Source: Phascolarctobacterium sp. (GTDB lineage: Bacteria > Bacillota > Negativicutes > Acidaminococcales > Acidaminococcaceae). From it: 38,707 nt of DNA. The DNA lies in assembly GCA_017452325.1 (NCBI GenBank), contig JAFTMR010000013.1:1-38707 (forward strand). The letters are read 5' to 3'. Below are positions 32,231 to 38,707 of this stretch, in pieces. Under the pieces are notes generated by a model. The model searched no databases and had not been told where the DNA came from. It saw only the letters and a program-made list of their open reading frames with translations. The position numbers were made by a program, and so were the translations under genes. Numbering within the stretch: the stretch's first letter is position 1; every line of letters starts with the position of its first letter.

Positions 32231-33127
32231 TTATTTTTGCTCAGGGCTTTCTACGAGATAAGTCCAGCCGTCATCCTGACGGATTTTGCCTTGTTTCATC
32301 AGATGACCAAGGGCGCGTTTAAAGGCAGCCTTGCTGATGCCAAATTTTTGCTTGATAATTTCCAGCGGAGTGCTGTCACAGTAAGGCATCTTGCCACCAC
32401 GTTTTACCAAGAAATTGTAAATCTCTTCTGCGTCTGCTACAAGAGCATTTTCTTTTTGCAAACGCATGGAGCAGTTAAGTCTGCCATCTTCACGAATGAA
32501 GGTTACACGACAGGTAACTTCTTGACCAAAGTCCAAGCGCCCACCAGGAACCTCGCTACGATGAATGAAAGCAATAAACCTTTGGTTAGTAAAAATAAAG
32601 AAGCCATCCGGCAAAATGTTGTAAACAGTACCGGTAACATTGTCGCCAACCTTTAATCCTTCTGCCGGTTTGGAAGCCTTTTGCATATCTTCTTCCACAC
32701 GCATGGTTACAGCAGGGCGACCGCTCTTATCGCGATAAAGCTTTACCCACACCAACTGGTTAGGACTAACATGACCACGCATTTGGCTGTAAGGGAGGAA
32801 CACACCACGTTCCGCACCAATATCTACAAAGCCGCCATCTCTGGTTACGCTAATTACTTTTACATAACCAAGCTGACCTTCCCGCATTTTGGGAAGCTTC
32901 ATACTTGCGGTCAAACGCTTATTAGGGTCAAGGTATAAATAAACTTTTACCTTGTCGCCTTCCTTAACCTCTTCGGTCTGCTGCAATTTGTGCAACAAAA
33001 TATCATCACTGGTATTACCGGTGCCTGCGTCAAGGAACGCACCCATCTCGCCAATACGAGCCACTTTTAAAGTTACAACATCACCGGGCTTATATTTTAA
33101 AGCCTGTTGTGTATTCTTCTCAATCAT
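32231..33127 (-). CDS. cvfB: S1-domain RNA-binding protein CvfB/YitL
   Basis: 298 residues, cytoplasmic. Tandem S1-like OB folds are followed by a C-terminal winged helix (EIIKQKFGISKAAFKRALGHLMKQGKI), the full CvfB arrangement. The S1 segments show GEMGAFLDAG, RDGGFVDIGAERGVFLPYSQM and LPDGFFIFTNQRFIAFIHRSE. In staphylococci the homologue affects virulence-gene expression through RNA binding; in other Firmicutes the role is ill defined. It overlaps the stop codon of rsfS by a few bases, so it sits at the end of the housekeeping operon lcp, rsfS, cvfB. Confidence 0.92.
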   Translation of the reverse strand: MIEKNTQQALKYKPGDVVTLKVARIGEMGAFLDAGTGNTSDDILLHKLQQTEEVKEGDKVKVYLYLDPNKRLTASMKLPKMREGQLGYVKVISVTRDGGFVDIGAERGVFLPYSQMRGHVSPNQLVWVKLYRDKSGRPAVTMRVEEDMQKASKPAEGLKVGDNVTGTVYNILPDGFFIFTNQRFIAFIHRSEVPGGRLDFGQEVTCRVTFIREDGRLNCSMRLQKENALVADAEEIYNFLVKRGGKMPYCDSTPLEIIKQKFGISKAAFKRALGHLMKQGKIRQDDGWTYLVESPEQK

Positions 33128-33477
33128 TCTTCATTCTCCACAAAAGCCTCAGAGGGAGCATCTGCCCACAATTGTTCCAAATTGTAGAAATCGCGGTCTT
33201 CTTCCAAGAAGATGTGCGCTACAACGTCACCATAATCCATCAAAATCCAACGAGCATCAGAATAACCTTCCTTGTGCAGGAAGAAAACTTCTTCCTCAGC
33301 CAGTTTATCTTCAATATTATCTGCAATTGCTTTTACCAACATGCTGTTGGACGCACTGCAAATCACAAAATAATCAGTTACGGGGGACAAGCCTTCCATA
33401 TTCAAAAGTAAAATATCATTAGCCTTTTTATCGCTAGCGAAAGCTGCAATCTTCATTGCCAATTCTTTAGTATTCAT
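33124..33477 (-). CDS. rsfS: Ribosome silencing factor RsfS
   Basis: 117 residues, the normal RsfS/Iojap size. Typical text is KANDILLLNMEGLSPVTDYFVICSASN, the helix around NIEDKLAEEE, and WILMDYGDVVAHIFLEEDRDFYNLEQLW. RsfS binds ribosomal protein uL14 and blocks joining of the subunits during starvation. The gene follows the LytR-type gene with a 17-bp gap and lies near nadD and yqeK, the common Firmicute order, which supports the assignment. Confidence 0.96.
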   Translation of the reverse strand: MNTKELAMKIAAFASDKKANDILLLNMEGLSPVTDYFVICSASNSMLVKAIADNIEDKLAEEEVFFLHKEGYSDARWILMDYGDVVAHIFLEEDRDFYNLEQLWADAPSEAFVENEE

Positions 33478-33494
33478 TAAATTATAACCTCCTT

Positions 33495-34493
33495 TTATTC
33501 CTTCACTTTTCCTTTGTAGGGAATCTCTAATTCATCCAAAGCTTTATGAACAGAAGCTCTATCTGTTGCCCAATAGCTAACGCCGGCTTCATCGTCGAAT
33601 CGACCATACAGCATACAGGTCTTAATTTTATCATCGCCAAAAATCTTAAAGCTATTAGCTGCCTTGAGCATAGTTACAGTATTTAAATCTGTGTCAATAT
33701 ATTTATCAATGGTATCCATAATCGCGCCAATCTTGGTAATGTTTTGGAAGGAAAACATTTGCTCTGCGGCAGCTCGCAAAAATTTTTGCTGACGCTGTAC
33801 GCGACCAATATCTCCTAACTCATCACCACGAAAACGCACATACTTACCGGCGGTTTCGCCATCCATATGTTGATAACCATGCTTAATGTCAATAACCAAA
33901 TCGGCGTAGGGATCTTCGTAGTACATGTTTTTTTCTACATATAAATCTACACCGCCAATTAAATCTACAACTTCAATAAAACCACGCCAATTTGCCCACG
34001 CGTAGTAGTGCACAGTAATCTGAAGCAAGCTTTGTACTGTTTGCTTAGTCATCACTGCGCCGCCATAAGCAAAAGCAGCATTTATTTTATCAGGGTCACG
34101 ATGCCCCGGTAAAACCACCTTAGTATCACGAGGAATGGAAAGTACGGAAACCTTCTCTTTTTCCGGGTCCACACTCAAGAGTAAAATAGCGTCGGTACGT
34201 TTAGGTTCGTCAGCAGCAGCTTCACTATCACCGTCATCAATACCCAAAAGCAAGATATTGATACGCTCGCCAAGTTCTTCATCCACCACCATTGCTTCGC
34301 TCGTTCCATCTTGGTCGGGCTCCATATTAACAACAACCCTAGTAGGTGGATTAATTAAATTCCTATATACCCAGACACTTCCCCAGAATAAGCTCGCCAC
34401 CAAGGCAGATAAAGCAACGACTATGATTAACAGCTTACCCCAACGCAGCTTACGCTTCGGAGCAGGTTCATGCTGATAATTATTTTCTTCCAT
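33495..34493 (-). CDS. LytR-CpsA-Psr family protein
   Basis: 332 residues. A short cytoplasmic tail is followed by one membrane segment (about residues 19-41) and an extracytoplasmic LCP domain: NILLLGIDDGD, RTDAILLLSVDPEKEKVSVLSIPRDTKV, KINAAFAYGG and YVRFRGDELGDIGRVQRQQKFL. The arginine and aspartate positions are those that bind the polyprenyl pyrophosphate in the family, which transfers glycopolymers to peptidoglycan. In a diderm the acceptor or polymer may differ. It lies between yqeK and rsfS as in many Firmicutes. Confidence 0.93.
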   Translation of the reverse strand: MEENNYQHEPAPKRKLRWGKLLIIVVALSALVASLFWGSVWVYRNLINPPTRVVVNMEPDQDGTSEAMVVDEELGERINILLLGIDDGDSEAAADEPKRTDAILLLSVDPEKEKVSVLSIPRDTKVVLPGHRDPDKINAAFAYGGAVMTKQTVQSLLQITVHYYAWANWRGFIEVVDLIGGVDLYVEKNMYYEDPYADLVIDIKHGYQHMDGETAGKYVRFRGDELGDIGRVQRQQKFLRAAAEQMFSFQNITKIGAIMDTIDKYIDTDLNTVTMLKAANSFKIFGDDKIKTCMLYGRFDDEAGVSYWATDRASVHKALDELEIPYKGKVKE

Positions 34494-34509
34494 AACTTAT
34501 CCTTCCTTT

Positions 34510-35088
34510 TTATTTCTTCCGTTTATATTTTGCTGCCAACTGATTATAGCCGCAAATACAATTGGGATGGATAAGCAAATCATACTCTAGTAGGTATCGG
34601 ATGGTATTGCCATAGGACTTCATCATTGCTTTTTCCATATTCTCTTTGGCAAGCTTGCGCAAATCGTCAATACCTGGAAAATCCCTTGTGGGTTCAAGCA
34701 GATCTGCCAAATACACAGCCATTGCCAAAGGCGACATATTAGGTGCACCCGTAGTATGGTACAAAATTCCGTCCAAAATCTCCTGGTCTTCAATGCCATA
34801 CTTTTTACGCGCAAAAAATACTCCTAATTTAGCATGGAGCAGAATAGGCTGATTAGCCTCTATTTTGTCAACCATAATCCCCAGCTCAGTAGCTTTTGCC
34901 AAGCTGTCACGACTGGGAATCTCACGCCCACAATCATGCAACAAGGCAGAGATACCAACTTTTTGCATATCCAATTTATGAACAGAAGCCAGCTCCAACG
35001 CAGTTTCATAAACTGCGATAGAATGCTTGTAGCGCTTCAAAGGTAGGGACGCCTTTAAAATGCTTTTTAATTCTTCTAGCTTCAACAT
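34510..35088 (-). CDS. yqeK: YqeK-type HD-domain nucleotide phosphohydrolase
   Basis: 192 residues. HD-domain metal ligands are visible in RYKHSIAVYETALELA and LLHDCGREIP, with later ILYHTTGAPNMSPLA. YqeK proteins are symmetrical diadenosine tetraphosphatases. The gene lies 12 bp after nadD and just ahead of the LCP gene, the standard cluster. Confidence 0.93.
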   Translation of the reverse strand: MLKLEELKSILKASLPLKRYKHSIAVYETALELASVHKLDMQKVGISALLHDCGREIPSRDSLAKATELGIMVDKIEANQPILLHAKLGVFFARKKYGIEDQEILDGILYHTTGAPNMSPLAMAVYLADLLEPTRDFPGIDDLRKLAKENMEKAMMKSYGNTIRYLLEYDLLIHPNCICGYNQLAAKYKRKK

Positions 35089-35100
35089 AATGATACTCCT

Positions 35101-35709
35101 TTATTCAGCTGTCAGATACAGCTGATTCTTTTTAATATATTCTTCCACCGCAGCAGGCACCATACCTTCGAGGCTTGCGCCTTCGCGAATACGCTTACGA
35201 ATTTCTGTAGAGGAAACTGCGTATTCCGGTGTATCAAGCAAAACAATCTTTTCCCGGGCAATATTCCCTAATTGTTCGCAGGCTGTTTCAATAACATTGC
35301 TGTACCCAGGTCTATAGGCCGCAGCAAAAGTAACCAGTTCAAACAAATCATAAATTCTATCCCAAGTGTGTAGCAAGGGAACGGAATCAGCACCTATAAT
35401 GAAGTACAGTTCGTAATCCGGATAGAGCTTTTTCAACTCAAGCATTGTATCAATAGTGTAGGAAACTCCGCTACGTTTTAGCTCGATATCCGAAACATCA
35501 AAATAAACATAGGGCTCTGTTGCCAGTATGGTCATATTGAATCTATCTGCTGCATGAGCAAATTCCTGATCCAATTTATGAGGAGGAATATATGCAGGAA
35601 TGAACAAAACCTTTTCCAACCCCAGCTGCTCATACACAGCTTGAGCAGAACAAATATGTCCCGTATGAATAGGGTCAAAGGTTCCCCCTAAAATCCCTAA
35701 TTTTTTCAT
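35101..35709 (-). CDS. nadD: Nicotinate-nucleotide adenylyltransferase
   Basis: 202 residues. It has the nucleotidyltransferase motif GGTFDPIHTGHI near the N-terminus and the second motif SSTEIRKRIREG near the C-terminus, both at the family positions. It makes deamido-NAD from nicotinate mononucleotide and ATP. It is the first gene of the nadD-yqeK-lcp-rsfS-cvfB group, with gaps of 12-17 bp or overlap. Confidence 0.96.
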   Translation of the reverse strand: MKKLGILGGTFDPIHTGHICSAQAVYEQLGLEKVLFIPAYIPPHKLDQEFAHAADRFNMTILATEPYVYFDVSDIELKRSGVSYTIDTMLELKKLYPDYELYFIIGADSVPLLHTWDRIYDLFELVTFAAAYRPGYSNVIETACEQLGNIAREKIVLLDTPEYAVSSTEIRKRIREGASLEGMVPAAVEEYIKKNQLYLTAE

Positions 35710-35751
35710 ACAACCAACAGCCTCCTAAAAACTTTCTATCAGCTTATTATA

Positions 35752-35928
35752 TCAATTTATTAAGTTTTCAACAACCATTTGCAGGAGAATTATTACCAAA
35801 CCGATTATTACCGCAGCCTTGGCTCTATCCTTTAAATCAAAAACAGTTTTAGGCCTTCTCAGATAATCCAAGAAGGCCTGCATATATTCTTTATATGAAG
35901 ATTTATGCGAGGAATTATTTTGTTCCAT
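35752..35928 (-). CDS. Small single-pass membrane protein, unknown
   Basis: 58 residues from the ATG at 35928 (GGAAG upstream); the longer open frame above it overlaps the permease gene and is not likely to be used. A polar N-terminus with YMQAFLDYLRRPKTVFDLK is followed by one C-terminal hydrophobic helix (AAVIIGLVIILLQMVVENL). It starts 17 bp after the MacB-like permease stop, so it may belong to that operon. No family recognised. Confidence 0.7.
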   Translation of the reverse strand: MEQNNSSHKSSYKEYMQAFLDYLRRPKTVFDLKDRAKAAVIIGLVIILLQMVVENLIN

Positions 35929-35944
35929 TATCAAACTTCCTATT

Positions 35945-37159
35945 TTATTCGTAACGCAATGCGTCGATGGGATCCAAAAGCGCTGCCTTGCGAGCGGGGT
36001 AAATGCCAAAGAACAAGCCAATGCCTACAGAGAACACAACTGCAATCACAATTGCCCACCAAGAGATTACTGTGTTCCAACCGGCAAAGTGGCTGATGCC
36101 ATAAGAAGCACCAACACCCAGTGCTACACCAACAAAACCACCCACAACACCGATAACCATTGCTTCAATCAGAAATTGTAGCAGAATATTATTGTAGGTT
36201 GCGCCCAACGCCTTACGGATACCAATTTCGCGAGTACGCTCCGTAACAGAAACCAACATTATATTCATAATGCCAATGCCGCCAACCAAAAGGCTGATTG
36301 CCGCAATACAGCCAAGGAGCAAGGTAATGCTGTTGGCAGTTTCCATCATTGTATCCATAATAGCAGCCATATTGCTAATAGTAAAGTCATCATAATCGCC
36401 CTCTTTAATCTTATGGCGAGTACGCAGTACTTGTTCCACTTCTGCCTGCACATCGTTGATTACGTTTTCATTTTCCGCCTGAACGGTAATGCGTTGCACG
36501 TGAGTGATGCCCATCATACGATTTTGTGCTGTGGTCAAAGGAATGATGACAATATCGTCTTGGTCCATTCCCATTCCGGAAGAGCCCTTGCTTTTTAGCA
36601 CGCCGATAACTTGGAAGGGAGCCTTCTTAATACGCATAATTTGTCCAACTGGGTCATCACCAGGAAACAAATTATCCGCAACAGTTTTACCAATGACGCA
36701 CACTCTGGCACGACTGTTCATATCACGTTCCGTAAAAAGTCTGCCGTCATCCAGCTCGTAGTTTTGGATATAAAAATTGCTTGGGGTTGTACCCTCCACA
36801 CGACTGGTCCAGTTTTGGTTACCTGCCACCAGTTGGTAACTGGTATTCACGCTGGCAGAAATTCCGGAAATACCATCCACCTGCTTTTCTATTGCTTGCA
36901 TGTCTTCAAAAGTTAGACGTGCGCCCTCACCAGCAGCCAAGCGAGCACCGCTAGCAGTACGTCCTCCGGCAGAAACCATCAACAAATTACTACCCAGCTT
37001 AGAAATATTGTCCTTAATATTTTCCTTAACACCAAAGCCTAAGCTTACCATAGCAATTACAGCACCAACGCCAATGATAATACCTAGCAAGGTCAGGAAG
37101 GTACGCAGCTTATTGGAAACCATTCCGTCTAAAGCCATTTTAATGGATTCGTTAAGCAT
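35945..37159 (-). CDS. MacB-type ABC transporter permease
   Basis: 404 residues from the ATG at 37159, which follows AAGGAGGT at ideal distance; the longer frame to 37180 is unnecessary. Topology is that of the FtsX/MacB family: one N-terminal membrane segment (LRTFLTLLGIIIGVGAVIAMVSLG), a large periplasmic domain of about 230 residues, and three C-terminal segments with VSVTERTREIGIRKALGA. The ATPase is a separate protein encoded just upstream. Together with the membrane fusion protein this is a split MacAB-like tripartite exporter of unknown substrate. Confidence 0.94.
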   Translation of the reverse strand: MLNESIKMALDGMVSNKLRTFLTLLGIIIGVGAVIAMVSLGFGVKENIKDNISKLGSNLLMVSAGGRTASGARLAAGEGARLTFEDMQAIEKQVDGISGISASVNTSYQLVAGNQNWTSRVEGTTPSNFYIQNYELDDGRLFTERDMNSRARVCVIGKTVADNLFPGDDPVGQIMRIKKAPFQVIGVLKSKGSSGMGMDQDDIVIIPLTTAQNRMMGITHVQRITVQAENENVINDVQAEVEQVLRTRHKIKEGDYDDFTISNMAAIMDTMMETANSITLLLGCIAAISLLVGGIGIMNIMLVSVTERTREIGIRKALGATYNNILLQFLIEAMVIGVVGGFVGVALGVGASYGISHFAGWNTVISWWAIVIAVVFSVGIGLFFGIYPARKAALLDPIDALRYE

Positions 37160-37163
37160 AGCA

Positions 37164-37847
37164 CTACCTCCTTTCGTCACTCACCAGCTTGCCGTCGCGC
37201 ATTACCAGGATACGCTTAGTATAAGCAGCAATATCAGGCTCATGAGTAACCATCAGCACCGTCTTGCCCATTTCATTCATCTTCTTAAAAATATCCATAA
37301 TCTCGTAACTGGACTTAGTATCCAAGTTGCCAGTAGGTTCGTCCGCCATAATAATTGGCGGATCATTAATCAAAGCTCTGGCAATGGCAACACGTTGGCG
37401 TTGACCACCACTCATTTCCATGGGCTTATGGTCCAAGCGATCCCCCAAGCCAACTGCTTCCAAAGCTTTCTTAGCACGCTCCATCCGTTCTTCTTCGCCA
37501 ACACCTGCGTAAATCAGGGGTAACGCCACATTCGCCTGTGCCGTCAGCTTCGCTAAAAGATTAAAATTCTGAAACACAAAACCAATCTTAGCATTACGGG
37601 TGTGGGCCAGCTCATCATCATTGTAGCCGGCAATCTCCTTGCCATCCAAATAGTACTCACCGGAAGTAGGCCTATCCAAACAGCCCAAGATATTCATCAT
37701 AGTAGATTTACCACTACCGGACGCACCCATAATGGAGGTAAATTCACCATAATCTATCTGTACGTTCACATGGTTCAAAGCATGTACAACACTGTCACCC
37801 ATCACGTAAGTTTTCATTATATCTTTTAATTCAATCAAAGTAGTCAT
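37164..37847 (-). CDS. MacB/LolD-type ABC transporter ATP-binding protein
   Basis: 227 residues. It has Walker A GASGSGKST, the Q-loop in FVFQNFNLLAKLTA, signature SGGQRQRVAIARAL, Walker B IIMADEPTGNLD and the H-loop VTHEPD. The NLLxxLTAxxNVALPL text is typical of the MacB/LolD subfamily. The permease starts a few bases downstream and the fusion protein ends just upstream, so the three form one operon. Confidence 0.95.
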   Translation of the reverse strand: MTTLIELKDIMKTYVMGDSVVHALNHVNVQIDYGEFTSIMGASGSGKSTMMNILGCLDRPTSGEYYLDGKEIAGYNDDELAHTRNAKIGFVFQNFNLLAKLTAQANVALPLIYAGVGEEERMERAKKALEAVGLGDRLDHKPMEMSGGQRQRVAIARALINDPPIIMADEPTGNLDTKSSYEIMDIFKKMNEMGKTVLMVTHEPDIAAYTKRILVMRDGKLVSDERR

Positions 37848-37875
37848 ACAGTCACTCCCTTTTTCGAGCGATTGC

Positions 37876-38707
37876 TTAAATTCTTACACCGCCACCGGGT
37901 CTAACACCACTCTGTTTTGCCACAGCCTTACGCACCAGCAAAACTTCGCCCGGTTGCAACTCATTAGTTTCTACAACTATTTCGCTATCATTACTCAAGC
38001 CAAGTCTAACATCAACTTCTCTGCTCTCTTTGGTCTTGGTGTTGTAAACCTTAACAAAGCGACGTTTGCCATCAGAGTAAATGCAGTTCAACGGAACCAT
38101 CAGTACATTATCCGCTCCAGCAATGATGAAGTCAGCGCGAGCAGTCATGGTCGGAAGCAGCTTACCTTTAGAATCATCAACATCCACATATACTTTATAG
38201 TAGATAACATTATTTTCTGTCTCTGCCTTACGAGAGATGAGGCGCACTTTACCACTAAAGGTTTCGTTAGGATAAGCATCAACGGTAAAATTAACCTTCT
38301 GCCCAACTTTAACCTGACCAATGTCAGATTCATCAACCATTGCCTCGATTTGCATATCATCTAAGGTTGCAACGGACATAATCACCTGGGGTTCGCTGAT
38401 ACCGGAGCTAATAGTTTGCCCTACGGGAGTAGGTTCACCAATTATATAACCCTCGATGGGAGTTTTGATGATTGTATCCTGCACATCGGAGGCAGCTTTA
38501 TCATAATTGGTCTTTGCCACCAAATAATCTGCATACATATTGTCATATTCGTAACGGGATATTGCTCCGCTATTCACTAATTTTTCGTAGCGTTTGTAAT
38601 TGGCCTCTGCATTATCGAGCTTTGCCTTCATCTGCATCATAGTCGCCATCAAAGCAGTGTCATCTAAACGTACTAATACATCACCGGCATTAACATGCTG
38701 GTTTTCT
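37876..38707 (-). CDS. MacA/HlyD-family membrane fusion protein, 5' end cut by window edge
   Basis: The frame stays open to the right edge above the first internal ATG at 38652: codons before it read NQHVNAGDVLVRLDDTALMATM, the start of the biotinyl-lipoyl domain. A helical hairpin follows (AKLDNAEANYKRYEKLVNSGAISRYEYD in shortened reading), then DTIIKTPIEGYII, a beta-barrel domain with VGQKVNFTVDAYPNETFSG, and a C-terminal membrane-proximal domain. It is the periplasmic adaptor of the MacAB-like exporter. The N-terminal signal or anchor is outside the window. Confidence 0.93.
   Translation of the reverse strand, partial: ENQHVNAGDVLVRLDDTALMATMMQMKAKLDNAEANYKRYEKLVNSGAISRYEYDNMYADYLVAKTNYDKAASDVQDTIIKTPIEGYIIGEPTPVGQTISSGISEPQVIMSVATLDDMQIEAMVDESDIGQVKVGQKVNFTVDAYPNETFSGKVRLISRKAETENNVIYYKVYVDVDDSKGKLLPTMTARADFIIAGADNVLMVPLNCIYSDGKRRFVKVYNTKTKESREVDVRLGLSNDSEIVVETNELQPGEVLLVRKAVAKQSGVRPGGGVRI

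Noticed and set aside
1-38707. CRISPR arrays, tRNA or rRNA genes, insertion-sequence transposases
   Set aside because: No regularly spaced repeats, no cloverleaf or rRNA segments and no transposase-like ORF were seen on either strand.

Overview
The window looks like a chromosome segment, near the replication origin, of an anaerobic diderm Firmicute (class Negativicutes, possibly Acidaminococcaceae or a relative). Three full-length TonB-dependent outer-membrane receptors, a MacAB-like export system and lipoprotein signal peptides show an outer membrane. The order cvfB, rsfS, LytR/CpsA/Psr protein, yqeK, nadD is a Firmicute housekeeping block. Three perfect 16-bp parS sites (TGTTTCACGTGAAACA at 18757, 27035 and 31355) argue for an origin-proximal position. 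Taxonomy is inferred from gene content only.

Layout. 1-902: 3' part of a DUF4143 AAA ATPase (plus strand). 1022-6006: TonB receptor 1 and two magnesium-chelatase-type AAA+ subunits (ChlD-like and ChlI-like), minus strand. 6131-16310: a tightly overlapping minus-strand operon, in transcription order NifH-like reductase, two NifD/NifK-like proteins, a BtuF/FepB-type lipoprotein, a FecCD/BtuC-type permease, a CobN-like large chelatase subunit and a radical SAM/SPASM protein. 16428-17276: a divergent MerR-family regulator with a GyrI-like effector domain. 17325-18731: a 105-residue His-rich duplicated protein and a second BtuF-type lipoprotein. 18928-20151: a complete DUF4143 ATPase (plus). 20284-22188: TonB receptor 2. 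22445-24499: a TIM-barrel protein and a CbiZ-like amidohydrolase. 24624-26876: a Zn/Cd-type P1B ATPase with its own ArsR/SmtB-like operators. 27113-29101: TonB receptor 3. 29247-30014: a family-3 solute-binding lipoprotein. 30145-31330: two small transcription units, one apparently non-coding or degenerate and one with a frameshifted gene. 31432-38707: a TauE/SafE permease, the housekeeping block and a MacAB-like exporter cut by the right edge.

The central observation is a regulon. Ten minus-strand promoters share one architecture: -35 TTGACn, exactly 19 bp of spacer carrying a TATATA-type dyad, then a -10 close to TATAAT. A 19-bp spacer is the hallmark of promoters activated by MerR-family proteins through DNA distortion, and the only MerR-family gene in the window lies divergent to one of them. 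The ten sites precede chlI-chlD-tonB1, the nif-like/cobN operon, the His-rich protein, the second BtuF-type lipoprotein, tonB2, cbiZ-TIM barrel, tonB3, the family-3 binding protein, the orphan transcript and the frameshifted gene.

Together these look like one inducible system that imports a metallo-tetrapyrrole (a corrinoid, haem, or chlorophyll- or F430-like ring) across both membranes. It would then insert or remove the metal (CobN/ChlI/ChlD-like), reduce the ring with a dedicated nitrogenase-like two-component reductase, and trim side chains (CbiZ-like). The direction of the chelatase and the identity of the substrate cannot be read from the sequence. No tetrapyrrole biosynthesis genes, no nifB/nifE/nifN, no ABC ATPase for the FecCD-type permease and no TonB/ExbB/ExbD are in the window.
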